DNA of 14,950 bases, taken from an uncultured Lachnospiraceae bacterium (GTDB taxonomy: Bacteria; Bacillota; Clostridia; Lachnospirales; Lachnospiraceae). Positions 1-7,671 of this stretch are shown piece by piece; within the stretch, counting starts at the first letter, position 1, and the number at the start of each line of letters is the position of its first letter. The stretch is taken from the NCBI GenBank assembly GCA_902783735.1, contig CACZSE010000120.1:1-14950 (forward strand). The letters run 5' to 3'. The notes beneath the pieces were generated by a model that worked only from the letters and a program-made list of their open reading frames with translations, was not told the DNA's origin and did not search any database. The translations under genes were made by a program, and so were the position numbers.

Positions 1-119
1 ATGATAACTTCCTTCAGTTTGCTGTATCTTTTTGCGTCATCGGTGGTCGGGAATACCTTGACCTCTCCTCTGACACCGTGTGTGGAGCTAATTGCTCCTA
101 CCTGTAATAATCTTTCCAT
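1..119 (-). CDS. rimM: Ribosome maturation factor RimM, N-terminal part (cut by window edge)
   Basis: Reading the minus strand from an ATG at 119-117 gives a protein beginning [20 protein letters not shown], which matches the RimM N-terminus (the G-x-I-x-x-x-H-G-x-x-G-E-V/L-K signature). RimM binds ribosomal protein S19 and helps the 30S head domain mature together with the 16S rRNA. Only about 39 residues are inside the window; the rest of the beta-barrel N-domain and the PRC-barrel C-domain lie off the left edge. An AAAGG ribosome binding site sits about 5 bases before the ATG. It is the last visible gene of ylxM-ffh-rpsP-khpA-rimM; trmD and rplS usually follow in this order but cannot be seen. 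A strong hairpin (137-162) separates it from khpA. Confidence 0.9.
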   Translation of the reverse strand, partial: MERLLQVGAISSTHGVRGEVKVFPTTDDAKRYSKLKEVI

Positions 120-136
120 TTGCGCCTTTATTATAA

Positions 137-162
137 GAGCACAGCCGTAAACGACTGTGCTC
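137..162 (-). promoter_or_regulatory. Stem-loop between khpA and rimM
   Basis: On the minus strand GAGCACAGTCG and CGGCTGTGCTC form an 11-bp stem (one G-T pair) around a TTTA loop. The stem starts 6 bases after the khpA stop codon and ends about 8 bases before the rimM ribosome binding site. It is followed by TTATAATAAAGG rather than a run of T, so it is not a convincing terminator. It could be an mRNA processing or stability element, or could reduce rimM expression relative to rpsP. The structure is read directly; the role is inferred. Confidence 0.6.
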
Positions 163-168
163 AATTTA

Positions 169-396
169 TTAAACGATCTCTACATCTACTCTCTTGTTAT
201 CATTGGAGCTGGCCGCCTTGACTACAGCTCTGATAGCTTTAGCAATACGCCCCTGTTTCCCAATGACTTTTCCCATATCAGACTGAGCAACATGAAGCTT
301 AATGGTTATATTTCTGCCATTACCTTCTTCTGTTACTACAACTTCATCGGGGTTATCAACAAGATTCTTAGCGATGACTTCAACCAATTCTCTCAT
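169..396 (-). CDS. khpA: KH-domain RNA-binding protein KhpA (YlqC family)
   Basis: This is a 75-residue single KH-domain protein. The RNA-binding GxxG loop is visible as GKVIGKQGR at residues 42-50, followed by the helix [11 protein letters not shown]. In Firmicutes this family (YlqC/KhpA) binds RNA, often with KhpB, and influences cell elongation and division and small-RNA biology; that role is family knowledge. The length is normal for the family. A near-perfect GGAGGTG ribosome binding site lies just before the ATG. It sits 36 bases after rpsP and before rimM, the standard position for the family, and is almost certainly co-transcribed with the ribosome-assembly genes around it. Confidence 0.93.
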   Translation of the reverse strand: MRELVEVIAKNLVDNPDEVVVTEEGNGRNITIKLHVAQSDMGKVIGKQGRIAKAIRAVVKAASSNDNKRVDVEIV

Positions 397-432
397 AACC
401 CACCTCCAAAGTGTTAGCTGTCATACTTATGA

Positions 433-678
433 CTATTTCTCAATTCCTGCAACCTTGAGTAACTTAGCAACAACTTCGGTAGGCTTTGCACCGTTTGCAA
501 GCCATTTCTTAGCCTTCTCCTCATCAAACTTGATGGTAGAAGGATCTGTGTTGGGATTGTATGTACCGATCTCCTCGATAAACTTTCCGTCTCTGGGACT
601 TCTTGAGTCTGAAACAACTACTCTGTATATAGCGTTCCTCTTCTCACCGATTCTTGTTAATCTCATCTTTACTGCCAT
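433..678 (-). CDS. rpsP: 30S ribosomal protein S16
   Basis: The 81-residue product begins [20 protein letters not shown], then carries [19 protein letters not shown], which is the S16 signature. S16 is an early-to-mid assembling 30S protein that binds 16S rRNA in the body domain. Length is normal for the family. The start is supported by a purine-rich AAGGAAAG about 7 bases upstream and by the conserved N-terminus. It lies 65 bases downstream of ffh and 36 bases upstream of khpA. The ffh-rpsP gap holds only a weak imperfect hairpin (minus strand GAAAACC-TAA-GGGTTTC) without a T-run, so read-through from ffh is likely. Confidence 0.97.
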   Translation of the reverse strand: MAVKMRLTRIGEKRNAIYRVVVSDSRSPRDGKFIEEIGTYNPNTDPSTIKFDEEKAKKWLANGAKPTEVVAKLLKVAGIEK

Positions 679-743
679 GATAATCTTTCCTTTCTGATCA
701 CATAAATATACATTATTTATTCTGAAACCCTTAGGTTTTCCAA

Positions 744-2129
744 CTATCTGAACGGGAATCCTTTTTTTGCGAAATTCCCAAGACCGCCTAAGCCGCCCAA
801 ACCTCTCATGCCTTTTTTGCCCATCATACTCTGCATCTGTTTCATTGCCTTCTGGCTTTGTTCGAACTGCTTTATGAAACGGTTGACGACTGCAATATCC
901 ACTCCGGCTCCTTTTGCTATCCTGTGCTTTCTGCTCGGATTAAGAAGCTTGGGGTTTTCTCTTTCCTTAGGTGTCATACTGTATATGATGGCTTCGGTTC
1001 TGGCAAGCTCTTTTTCATTTATGCTGCCTTCGATATCGGAAGCATTGACACCAAGTCCCGGCATCATGCCAAGGATGCTTGCAAGTCCGCCCATGTTACG
1101 CATCTGACGCATACTCTCAAGGTAATCGTTGAAATCAAACTTCCCCTTTTTCATGCGCTCGGCCATATCCCTGGATTTTTCTTCGGAGATGTCTATGCTC
1201 TGCTCCGCTTTCTCTATGAGAGTGAGCACATCACCCATGCCCAGGATACGATTTGCCATACGATCCGGGTAGAATTGCTCGAGATCGGCGAGTTTTTCAC
1301 CCATGCCGACATATAATATGGGCAGCTGCGTGACCGCCTTTACGGAAAGTGCGGCACCGCCTCTGGTATCGCCGTCCATCTTGCTTAAGATGACTCCGTC
1401 TATACCGATCTTTTCCTTAAATTCGGATGCAACATTTACCGCATCCTGACCGGTCATTGCATCGACCACCAAAATGGACTGATGCACTTCAACATTTTTC
1501 TTTATGTTCTGAAGCTCGGCCATCATGTCCTCATCGATATGAAGTCGTCCTGCCGTATCGAGTATGACTACGTTATGACCGTTCTTATTTGCATGTTCTA
1601 TGGCCGCTTTCGCGATATCTACCGGGGAATGACTGTCTCCCATGGTAAACACTTCTACTCCGACCTTTTCACCGTTTACCTGCAACTGCTTTATGGCAGC
1701 CGGTCTGTATATATCACAGGCAACAAGTAAGGGTTTCTTTCCTTTTGTCAGAAACTTTCCGGCAAGCTTTGCGGTAGTCGTCGTCTTACCTGCACCCTGA
1801 AGACCGCACATCATGATAACGGTTATGGCTTTTCCGGGCTGGAACTTTATCTCGGTGGTCTCGTCTCCCATGAGAGAGGTCATCTCTTCGTCAACGATCT
1901 TTATGACCATCTGTCCGGGATTTAAACCGTTCATGACATCCTGACCGATAGCGCGCTCCTCAACCGTCTTGATGAACTTCTTTACCACCCTGAAGTTTAC
2001 ATCCGCTTCGAGCAGGGCCATCTTTACATCCTTACACGCCAGACGGACATCTTCCTCGGTGAGTCTTCCCTTGCTCCTCAGGTTCTTAAATACGTTTTGT
2101 AATTTATCGCTTAAACTCTCAAATGCCAT
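744..2129 (-). CDS. ffh: Signal recognition particle protein Ffh (SRP54 GTPase)
   Basis: Ffh binds signal peptides of nascent membrane and secreted proteins and, with SRP RNA, delivers ribosomes to FtsY. The 461-residue product has an N-domain (about 1-85), then the G-domain with P-loop GLQGAGKTT at 109-117, DTAGRLHID at 191-199 and SKMDGD at 249-254. The M-domain (about 300-440) carries [11 protein letters not shown] and a methionine-rich helix ending in QMQSMM, which form the SRP-RNA and signal-peptide sites. The tail is glycine/lysine rich. Length is slightly above the usual 440-450 residues. The ribosome binding site is weak (GAGAG, rather distant), so translation may be coupled to ylxM, whose stop codon is 23 bases upstream. 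The SRP RNA gene itself is not in the window. Confidence 0.98.
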   Translation of the reverse strand: MAFESLSDKLQNVFKNLRSKGRLTEEDVRLACKDVKMALLEADVNFRVVKKFIKTVEERAIGQDVMNGLNPGQMVIKIVDEEMTSLMGDETTEIKFQPGKAITVIMMCGLQGAGKTTTTAKLAGKFLTKGKKPLLVACDIYRPAAIKQLQVNGEKVGVEVFTMGDSHSPVDIAKAAIEHANKNGHNVVILDTAGRLHIDEDMMAELQNIKKNVEVHQSILVVDAMTGQDAVNVASEFKEKIGIDGVILSKMDGDTRGGAALSVKAVTQLPILYVGMGEKLADLEQFYPDRMANRILGMGDVLTLIEKAEQSIDISEEKSRDMAERMKKGKFDFNDYLESMRQMRNMGGLASILGMMPGLGVNASDIEGSINEKELARTEAIIYSMTPKERENPKLLNPSRKHRIAKGAGVDIAVVNRFIKQFEQSQKAMKQMQSMMGKKGMRGLGGLGGLGNFAKKGFPFR

Positions 2130-2152
2130 ATTTGTATCTGTAAATCTCTCGG

Positions 2153-2467
2153 TTAAAGCTGTGCCAGCATCCGTTCTGCGATACTGCGTATCTTTTCGAT
2201 GTCCGACTCAGACTCTATCTTTTCAACTCCATCTCTTATCATCATAAATTTCTCAACAAGATGAAGTTTGTTCTCATAATCTTCAAGGCTTTTGTCACAT
2301 CTCTTTAACAGATCGTGTACTCCCTGTCTGCTTATACCCTGTTCTTCGGCGATCTCGGAAAGTGACATGTTGTCATATACATATGCTTCGTATATTTCTC
2401 TCTGGTGTTCATTGAGCAATGCTCCGTAAAAATCGTAGAGCAGGCCCTGTTTGATGATCTTTTCCAT
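2153..2467 (-). CDS. ylxM: YlxM-family (UPF0122) helix-turn-helix SRP-associated protein
   Basis: The 104-residue protein has a sigma-factor region 4-like helix-turn-helix: [20 protein letters not shown], then [15 protein letters not shown] (about residues 22-60), followed by a charged helical tail. This is the YlxM/p13 family, encoded next to ffh in many Gram-positives; in streptococci it associates with the SRP and modulates its GTPases (family knowledge). Despite the DNA-binding fold, a transcription role is not established. It is the first gene of the ylxM-ffh-rpsP-khpA-rimM unit, with a strong promoter about 40-70 bases upstream. A purine-rich GAGGCGG precedes the ATG. Confidence 0.93.
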   Translation of the reverse strand: MEKIIKQGLLYDFYGALLNEHQREIYEAYVYDNMSLSEIAEEQGISRQGVHDLLKRCDKSLEDYENKLHLVEKFMMIRDGVEKIESESDIEKIRSIAERMLAQL

Positions 2468-2507
2468 AGTCCGCCTCTGTCAATACATAAACCTTGACAC
2501 CTTTGCT

Positions 2508-2536
2508 ATATTATAATAGTCGTCACGTCTTGTCAA
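2508..2536 (-). promoter_or_regulatory. Sigma-A promoter of the ylxM-ffh-rpsP operon
   Basis: On the minus strand a perfect TTGACA -35 box (2536-2531) is followed, after a 17-base spacer, by TAATAT (2513-2508). The overlapping TATAAT (2515-2510) would give a 15-base spacer. The start of transcription would fall near 2500, leaving a short leader before the ylxM ATG at 2467. Immediately upstream on the minus strand are two A-rich copies of AAGAAAAAACAC, which could act as UP elements. Confidence 0.75.
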
Positions 2537-2573
2537 GTGTTTTTTCTTTACAGCTTTAACTGTGTTTTTTCTT
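2537..2573. repeat. Pair of 12-bp direct repeats (GTGTTTTTTCTT) upstream of the ylxM promoter
   Basis: GTGTTTTTTCTT occurs at 2537-2548 and again at 2562-2573, 25 bases apart start to start. A short ACAG/CTGT inverted repeat lies between the copies. They abut the -35 box of the minus-strand promoter and read as A-tracts on that strand. An UP element or bent-DNA role is inferred. Confidence 0.5.
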
Positions 2574-2629
2574 CACTCTTATATCTGTCCAAAAATATTC
2601 ATATCTTATTAGTATAAATTGGTATTTAG

Positions 2630-2648
2630 AGTTATAATATATATAACT
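2630..2648 (+). promoter_or_regulatory. Candidate -10 region inside a 7-bp-arm palindrome, upstream of the c-di-GMP gene
   Basis: TATAAT at 2633-2638 lies within the inverted repeat AGTTATA-ATATA-TATAACT (2630-2648), 16 bases before the ATG at 2664. No good -35 box is visible (best is TTAGTA at 2609-2614 with an 18-base spacer), so a promoter here would need help from an activator, or the true promoter lies further upstream. The palindrome could be an operator, but AT-rich DNA gives such repeats by chance. Confidence 0.35.
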
Positions 2649-2663
2649 ATCCGGGGGCATGAT

Positions 2664-5402
2664 ATGAGAAAAAAACTAGGCGTTTTACTGGCACAGCTTG
2701 AAGAGAATACCCAAAAGCGTTTTATGGACGCTTTCATAAACGAAGCATACGCTCACGATTATGACGTATGCATATTTTCCATGTACCAGAAATTTCAGGA
2801 AACGGAATTAAGAAATATCGGGGATTCCAACATATTTTCACTTTTAAGACCCGAGCTTTTCGACGGTATCGTGGTAATGTTGGATACACTTCTTACACCG
2901 GGACTTGAGGCCACTCTGTTAAAGAGGCTTAAGGATACCTACACCGGACCCGTGATCGTTGTCGACAGAAAAACAGACATGTTCGACCACATCCTTATGG
3001 ATCACTATTCTCCGATCGTTAAACTCGTGGATCATCTTATTGAGGTACACGGTTATAAGGATATTGCCTTTTTAGGCGGAAAAGAAGGTCATCCGCATTC
3101 GATCCAGCGTTTGAACGGATATTTGGACTCCATGAAAGCTCACGGTCTTACTGTACGTGACGACCGTATCAGACATGGAAATTACTGGTATGACAGCGGT
3201 CATGAGTTTGCAGATTATCTTATGAAAAATAAAGATGATATACCACAGGCCGTTGTTTGTGCAAATGACTGCATGGCTATTGGCGTAGCTTCAAAACTGA
3301 GCGAATACGGCCTTAAGATCCCCGACGATATAGCCATAGTCGGCTATGACTCCACTATTGAAGGAAGAACATCGCCCGTGCCGCTCACATCAGCCGATAT
3401 CCCGGCAAAGGAGTGCGGCATACAGTGCTTTAATCATCTGCATTCAAAGATCACCGATACTCCCCTTAAGCCTTATGAGCTTGATGCTAAGATCTTAATA
3501 GGCGGCAGTTGCGGCTGTAAGGATTTTGCGCCTGTGCTGCATAAGATAAACCGAAACGAATGGAAGACCGATCGTTCCGAGGTGAGCTACTATTCCGATT
3601 TCAATCATATTACCGAAGATATGCTCTGCCAGACAAATTACGACAAATTCTTCGAGATGCTTGCCACATATACATATCAGATACGTCCTTTTGAAAGCTT
3701 CAGCATATGTCTCAACGAAGGATTTAAGGACGCTGTCAATTTTATCGGCGATGATGCCTTAAGGTCCGGTTATACCGATCGTATGCATCTTGTTATCGAA
3801 TGCGGTCCAAATATCGCCGCAGGATCAAATACCGTCGATCTTAATCGAACCTTTGAAACAAAGATCTTATTGCCAAAGCTAAACGAAGAACATGCTCATC
3901 CGGCAGTTTATATTTTTGCGCCCATGTTTTTCGAAGACAGATGCTTTGGTTATGTTGCTCTGAATCCCGGAAAGGATCTGAGCTCATATACCGAGACCTT
4001 CCGTGTCTGGATGAAAAATGTAAATATGGGGATCGAGGCATTTTACAGGCAGAAGGCTCTGATGGGTTATATAGATCAGATCAAATCCGATCAGGTCAGG
4101 GACGTTCAGACCGGACTATATAATTATCAGGGATTTTTGGAAAAGCTGTCTCTCATGATCACCATGAATTCGGGCTTTGACCGCAAGGTCGGAGTTTTGG
4201 CTCTGGACCTTGACAGCTTAAAGAACATAAATGAGACCTATTCGATACAGACAGGCGACTCTGCCATAAGAGCCCTTGCTTCTTTTGTATCGAGCAACAC
4301 TCGTGATGATGAAGTCTGCGGAAGGCTCGGCGGTGATGAATTTTTGATCGGAATTGTCGACAGTGACTGCAGTAAACGTTTTGAAGAGATCACCTCATCC
4401 ATTCCGAAGGAAGGTATCGCTTTTTACGATACCGACAAAGAACTTCACCATATGGGTGTCTACAGTTCCAATACGCAAAATGACATTTCGAAGATACAGG
4501 AACTGGATTTTATCATAAACCGTACGGTAAATGCCAAGAACCATGCCAAAATGGTTTCAAGAAAAGGTTCTGTTGTTGTCAAAAAGATGTCGGCAGACGA
4601 AAAGAAAAGATGCAATGATGTTGAGAAGCTCATCAACGAAAGCTTACTCACCTACTACTTCCAGCCTATTGTCAGAGCTGATGACGGATCCATCTTCGGC
4701 TATGAGGCTCTTATGCGTTCAACAGGCGGTATAGAGCTCTCTCCTCTCGATATACTTGAAGCCGCATCCGTCATTAACAGACTCTATGATATTGAAAAAG
4801 CCACCTTTGACGGTGTACTTGATCATATAGAAAAAAACAGTGCGGACTTTATAGATAAGAAGGTATTTATAAACAGTCTTCCCGCATACCAGCTTAAAGG
4901 TAACGATGAGAAAAACCTTTACGATCGTCTTAACAGATTCCACGGTCAGATTGTAGTGGAATATACCGAAGCAAGCGAATTCGGTAACGAAGATCTAAAC
5001 AGGCGAAAAGATAACTATAAGAAATTCAATGTTGAGATAGCACTGGATGATTACGGAAGCGGTTATTCAAATGTGAACAATCTGATCAGATATACTCCAA
5101 AATATGTGAAGATAGACCGTATGCTCATAGAAGGGATCAACTTAAGCGATCAGAAAAAGCATTTTGTAAAGAGCATAGTCGATTATGCATCGGCAAATGA
5201 TATAATTGTGCTGGCTGAAGGTGTTGAAACACGCGAGGAACTGCGTACCGTCATGAATCTCGGCGTGGAGCTTATCCAGGGATATTATACCGGTCACCCC
5301 TCTCCCGTTCCCGTAAAGAGTATCAATGACGAAGTCATGATGCAGATAAGACGTTACAGCTTAAATCGCGAAAATAACGGTGTTTACGAGGACCTTATCT
5401 GA
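2664..5402 (+). CDS. Soluble periplasmic-binding-like sensor / GGDEF / EAL cyclic-di-GMP protein
   Basis: This 912-residue protein is predicted to make and/or degrade c-di-GMP in response to a small ligand. Residues about 1-295 are a LacI/GalR-type ligand-binding domain (YDSGHEFADYLM, PDDIAIVGYD) ending in a cysteine-containing GGSCGC at about 281-286, but with no helix-turn-helix before it. About 300-475 is a GAF-like linker of uncertain identity. The GGDEF domain (about 480-640) has an intact GGDEF at 556-560; the I-site position reads RDDE rather than RxxD. The EAL domain (about 660-905) keeps E681 of EAL, N of FINSLP, E of VVEYTE, D795/D796, K816, E852 and Q872, so phosphodiesterase activity is likely. 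No signal peptide or membrane segment is seen. GGGGG at 2653-2657 before the ATG at 2664 fixes this start over an in-frame TTG at 2619. It is the only plus-strand gene and overlaps the next gene tail to tail. Confidence 0.93.
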   Translation: MRKKLGVLLAQLEENTQKRFMDAFINEAYAHDYDVCIFSMYQKFQETELRNIGDSNIFSLLRPELFDGIVVMLDTLLTPGLEATLLKRLKDTYTGPVIVVDRKTDMFDHILMDHYSPIVKLVDHLIEVHGYKDIAFLGGKEGHPHSIQRLNGYLDSMKAHGLTVRDDRIRHGNYWYDSGHEFADYLMKNKDDIPQAVVCANDCMAIGVASKLSEYGLKIPDDIAIVGYDSTIEGRTSPVPLTSADIPAKECGIQCFNHLHSKITDTPLKPYELDAKILIGGSCGCKDFAPVLHKINRNEWKTDRSEVSYYSDFNHITEDMLCQTNYDKFFEMLATYTYQIRPFESFSICLNEGFKDAVNFIGDDALRSGYTDRMHLVIECGPNIAAGSNTVDLNRTFETKILLPKLNEEHAHPAVYIFAPMFFEDRCFGYVALNPGKDLSSYTETFRVWMKNVNMGIEAFYRQKALMGYIDQIKSDQVRDVQTGLYNYQGFLEKLSLMITMNSGFDRKVGVLALDLDSLKNINETYSIQTGDSAIRALASFVSSNTRDDEVCGRLGGDEFLIGIVDSDCSKRFEEITSSIPKEGIAFYDTDKELHHMGVYSSNTQNDISKIQELDFIINRTVNAKNHAKMVSRKGSVVVKKMSADEKKRCNDVEKLINESLLTYYFQPIVRADDGSIFGYEALMRSTGGIELSPLDILEAASVINRLYDIEKATFDGVLDHIEKNSADFIDKKVFINSLPAYQLKGNDEKNLYDRLNRFHGQIVVEYTEASEFGNEDLNRRKDNYKKFNVEIALDDYGSGYSNVNNLIRYTPKYVKIDRMLIEGINLSDQKKHFVKSIVDYASANDIIVLAEGVETREELRTVMNLGVELIQGYYTGHPSPVPVKSINDEVMMQIRRYSLNRENNGVYEDLI

Positions 5403-6201
5403 TACTGTTATAAAATGCGTATTGCTGCATGATACCTGCATATTCTCCGTATGCTATAAACGGATCGTTCCCGTTATATTTTTCATCGATGACACGGCTG
5501 ATCCAGACATCCACAGGGGCCCTTCCGGTTCTGTGATACGCAAACAGCAATATACAGTTTGCAACCTTTTTACCGACGCCCTTTATCTTTATAAGCTCGT
5601 TATAAAGACTTTCATCGTCAAGTTCTTTGATCTTTTCAAGATCGATCATATTATTGCAGACTCTGTCTGCAGCATCCATTATATAATCCGTTCTGTAACC
5701 GAGGCCGCACTGCATAAGTTCGGCCTTTGTTGCTACAGCCAATTGCTTAGGTGTCGGAAAAAGATTTAAGTTTTCACGCTCCGTCTTAACTTGCGTTCCG
5801 TATCTTACACACAGTTTTTCTATGCAGGTCCTTATTGCCGGTATTGATTTTCTTTGTGAGATTATAAAAGATATGAGCATCTCCCATGCATCCTGCTTAA
5901 GGATCCGTATACCTTTTCCCGCCTGAGCACACTGAGTCATATATTCATCACTTTGGGGAACACTTGATCTTATACACTCATAATCGGTATCCAGATCAAA
6001 ATAATCTTTCCATATCTTTTCCCATTCATCTTCGGAACATGATACCTCATATTCGTTTTTATCTGCAGCAGACGACATATATAAGACACTGTCTTTAGTG
6101 ACAAACCTGCAGATATCTTCTGATATTTTACATGGTCTGAAGCATTGTCCGGAGTTTATGATCTTATCAAGGTCAAAATCATCTTCTATACGTATGTGCA
6201 T
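5395..6201 (-). CDS. OGG1/AlkA-type helix-hairpin-helix DNA glycosylase (8-oxoguanine glycosylase family)
   Basis: Base-excision repair enzyme of the HhH-GPD superfamily. The 268-residue protein has an OGG-type N-terminal domain with GQCFRP (compare GQSFRW of OGG1) at about 18-23, then the HhH motif KGVGKKVANC at about 207-216 and APVDVWISRV at about 228-237. By alignment with OGG1, Lys212 is the Schiff-base nucleophile and Asp231 the catalytic aspartate, so it should be a bifunctional glycosylase/lyase. The conserved NNN of OGG1 is replaced by RKS in IISQRKSIPAI, so specificity for 8-oxoguanine is not assured. The start is set at the ATG at 6201 because GTGAGGG just before it is a good ribosome binding site; a GTG 12 bases earlier lacks one. 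It follows the MATE gene by 21 bases, and its stop overlaps the 3' end of the convergent c-di-GMP gene by 8 bases. Confidence 0.87.
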   Translation of the reverse strand: MHIRIEDDFDLDKIINSGQCFRPCKISEDICRFVTKDSVLYMSSAADKNEYEVSCSEDEWEKIWKDYFDLDTDYECIRSSVPQSDEYMTQCAQAGKGIRILKQDAWEMLISFIISQRKSIPAIRTCIEKLCVRYGTQVKTERENLNLFPTPKQLAVATKAELMQCGLGYRTDYIMDAADRVCNNMIDLEKIKELDDESLYNELIKIKGVGKKVANCILLFAYHRTGRAPVDVWISRVIDEKYNGNDPFIAYGEYAGIMQQYAFYNSIR

Positions 6202-6222
6202 CCGATCCCTCACATATTATCA

Positions 6223-7605
6223 TCATACCAGTTCTGTGATATTTCTGGCCCATATTCCCGATCTGTATATGAACACTCCCACCGTAACCTTTATCAGGTC
6301 GATAGCCTGACAGTAAACAAACATCGGGCCTATATCCACCGACGTAAAATGTGCCAGTACATATGCAAACGGGAAGGCCACAACCCACAGATATACACTG
6401 TCAAACAAAAATGTAATAAACGTCTTGCCGCCGCTTCTTATGGCAAAATACATGGCATGTAAGAATCCGTGTATTGGCGTAAATACTGCTATTATGCGAA
6501 TGAATAACCCGGCGTATCCCCTGACTTCCTCTGTCGTATTGTATGCGAGGGGGAATATATTCGATATTACAAACATCAGTAAACCGCCAAGTGCGGCAAA
6601 AACGACCGACATAGTAATGATCTTGGCCGATGTCTCTTTTGCTTCTTCTATATTTCCCGCTCCCAGCTGCTGACCAACGATTATCGCAATAACATCGCCC
6701 ATGGCTATAAACATGATGTTAAAGATATTGTAAATGGTAGACTGTATGTTGATGGCGGCAACCACGCTAAGTCCCCGGTAGGAATAGCAGGTGTTGACCG
6801 CAGCCGTACCTGCTGCCCAGAGTGTTTCGTTCATCATGAGCGGAAGTGCAAGTAAAAATACCTTTCCGAACATTGACAGCTTAACTCTGAAATGAGCATA
6901 CAATCCTTCCACGTAAGGGTTCTTGTCCACATGCCTGTGCGACCATGTAACTACATAGGCAGCCTGAATGTATCTTGAGATGACAGTAGCTATCGCGGCA
7001 CCGACTACACCCAGCGCCGGAGCGCCAAGTTTTCCGAATATCAATATATAATTGAGTATCAGATTGATGAATACCGCAAGAACAGATGCCCTCATGGGGA
7101 CCTTTGTCTCTCCCGATTCACGAAGCGTTGATGAATAGCTCATCTCAACCGCCATGGGAAAAACACCTATGAGCATGACCTTAAGATACTGCTGTCCATA
7201 GCTTAAGGTCGCGGCAAGATCTCCTGTTTCGGAGCCCTCATGCAGATATAAAGATATGAGTCTTGTATCCAAGGTAAGGAAAACACTCAAAGCTATCATC
7301 AAAGCTATTGCTGCAAGTATGAGCTTGATCCTGAGTACATCCCTTACTCCCTGCATATTTTTCTGCCCGTAATACTGCGCTCCGAGTATTCCCGCTCCGG
7401 AAACGACGCCGAACAGGCAGAGTATAAATACAAACATGAGCTGGTTAACTATAGAGACACCGCTCATCTGTTCCGTACCTATCCTGCCGATCATGATGTT
7501 ATCCAGAAGATTGACAAAATTGCTAATTCCGTTCTGTACCATGATCGGGAAGGCTATAGTCAGAACTTTTTTATAAAATTCTTTACTTCCGATCAGTTTT
7601 TTCAT
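6223..7605 (-). CDS. MATE family efflux transporter
   Basis: A 460-residue, highly hydrophobic protein with about 12 membrane segments in two similar halves. The N-terminus KVLTIAFPIMVQNGISNFVNLLDNIMIGRIG is, in shorter pieces, the MATE signature (P-x-x-x-x-x-x, then NLLDNIMIGR-G), followed by GAGILGAQYYGQ; the second half repeats the pattern with ALPLMMNETLWAAGT and AIIVGQQLGAG. MATE proteins export cationic drugs, toxins or metabolites by Na+ or H+ antiport across the cytoplasmic membrane; the substrate here cannot be told. The start has GAGGAA about 7 bases upstream. It lies 66 bases after ilvA and 21 before the glycosylase, so co-transcription with them is plausible. Length is normal for the family. 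Confidence 0.93.
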   Translation of the reverse strand: MKKLIGSKEFYKKVLTIAFPIMVQNGISNFVNLLDNIMIGRIGTEQMSGVSIVNQLMFVFILCLFGVVSGAGILGAQYYGQKNMQGVRDVLRIKLILAAIALMIALSVFLTLDTRLISLYLHEGSETGDLAATLSYGQQYLKVMLIGVFPMAVEMSYSSTLRESGETKVPMRASVLAVFINLILNYILIFGKLGAPALGVVGAAIATVISRYIQAAYVVTWSHRHVDKNPYVEGLYAHFRVKLSMFGKVFLLALPLMMNETLWAAGTAAVNTCYSYRGLSVVAAINIQSTIYNIFNIMFIAMGDVIAIIVGQQLGAGNIEEAKETSAKIITMSVVFAALGGLLMFVISNIFPLAYNTTEEVRGYAGLFIRIIAVFTPIHGFLHAMYFAIRSGGKTFITFLFDSVYLWVVAFPFAYVLAHFTSVDIGPMFVYCQAIDLIKVTVGVFIYRSGIWARNITELV

Positions 7606-7671
7606 TTGAATATTCCTCTTATACCATTACAGGACAGTTATATCTGCATCCTGTGAGGTAAGGAGGATGTA

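Noticed and set aside
420..433. Small palindrome GTCATA-CT-TATGAC over the rpsP stop
   Set aside because: Loop of two bases and short arms; likely chance.
858..1316. Plus-strand open frame of 152 codons inside ffh
   Set aside because: It lies wholly antisense to ffh, has no family resemblance and no ribosome binding site; it is a shadow frame.
2494..2517. Plus-strand TTGACA and TATAAT upstream of the c-di-GMP gene
   Set aside because: Spacing is only 12 bases, so it cannot be a normal promoter; the boxes belong to the opposite strand region.
2619..2663. In-frame TTG extension of the c-di-GMP gene
   Set aside because: The added 15 residues match nothing, overlap the putative -10, and the ATG at 2664 has GGGGG at good spacing.
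5459..5484. Possible terminator for the c-di-GMP gene inside the glycosylase gene
   Set aside because: Stem of only 5 bp with a 7-base loop and an interrupted T-run; too weak to call, mentioned only as a candidate.
7629..7654. ACAGGA/TCCTGT inverted repeat between ilvA and the MATE gene
   Set aside because: Six-bp arms with a 14-base loop and no T-run; no support as a terminator or leader element.
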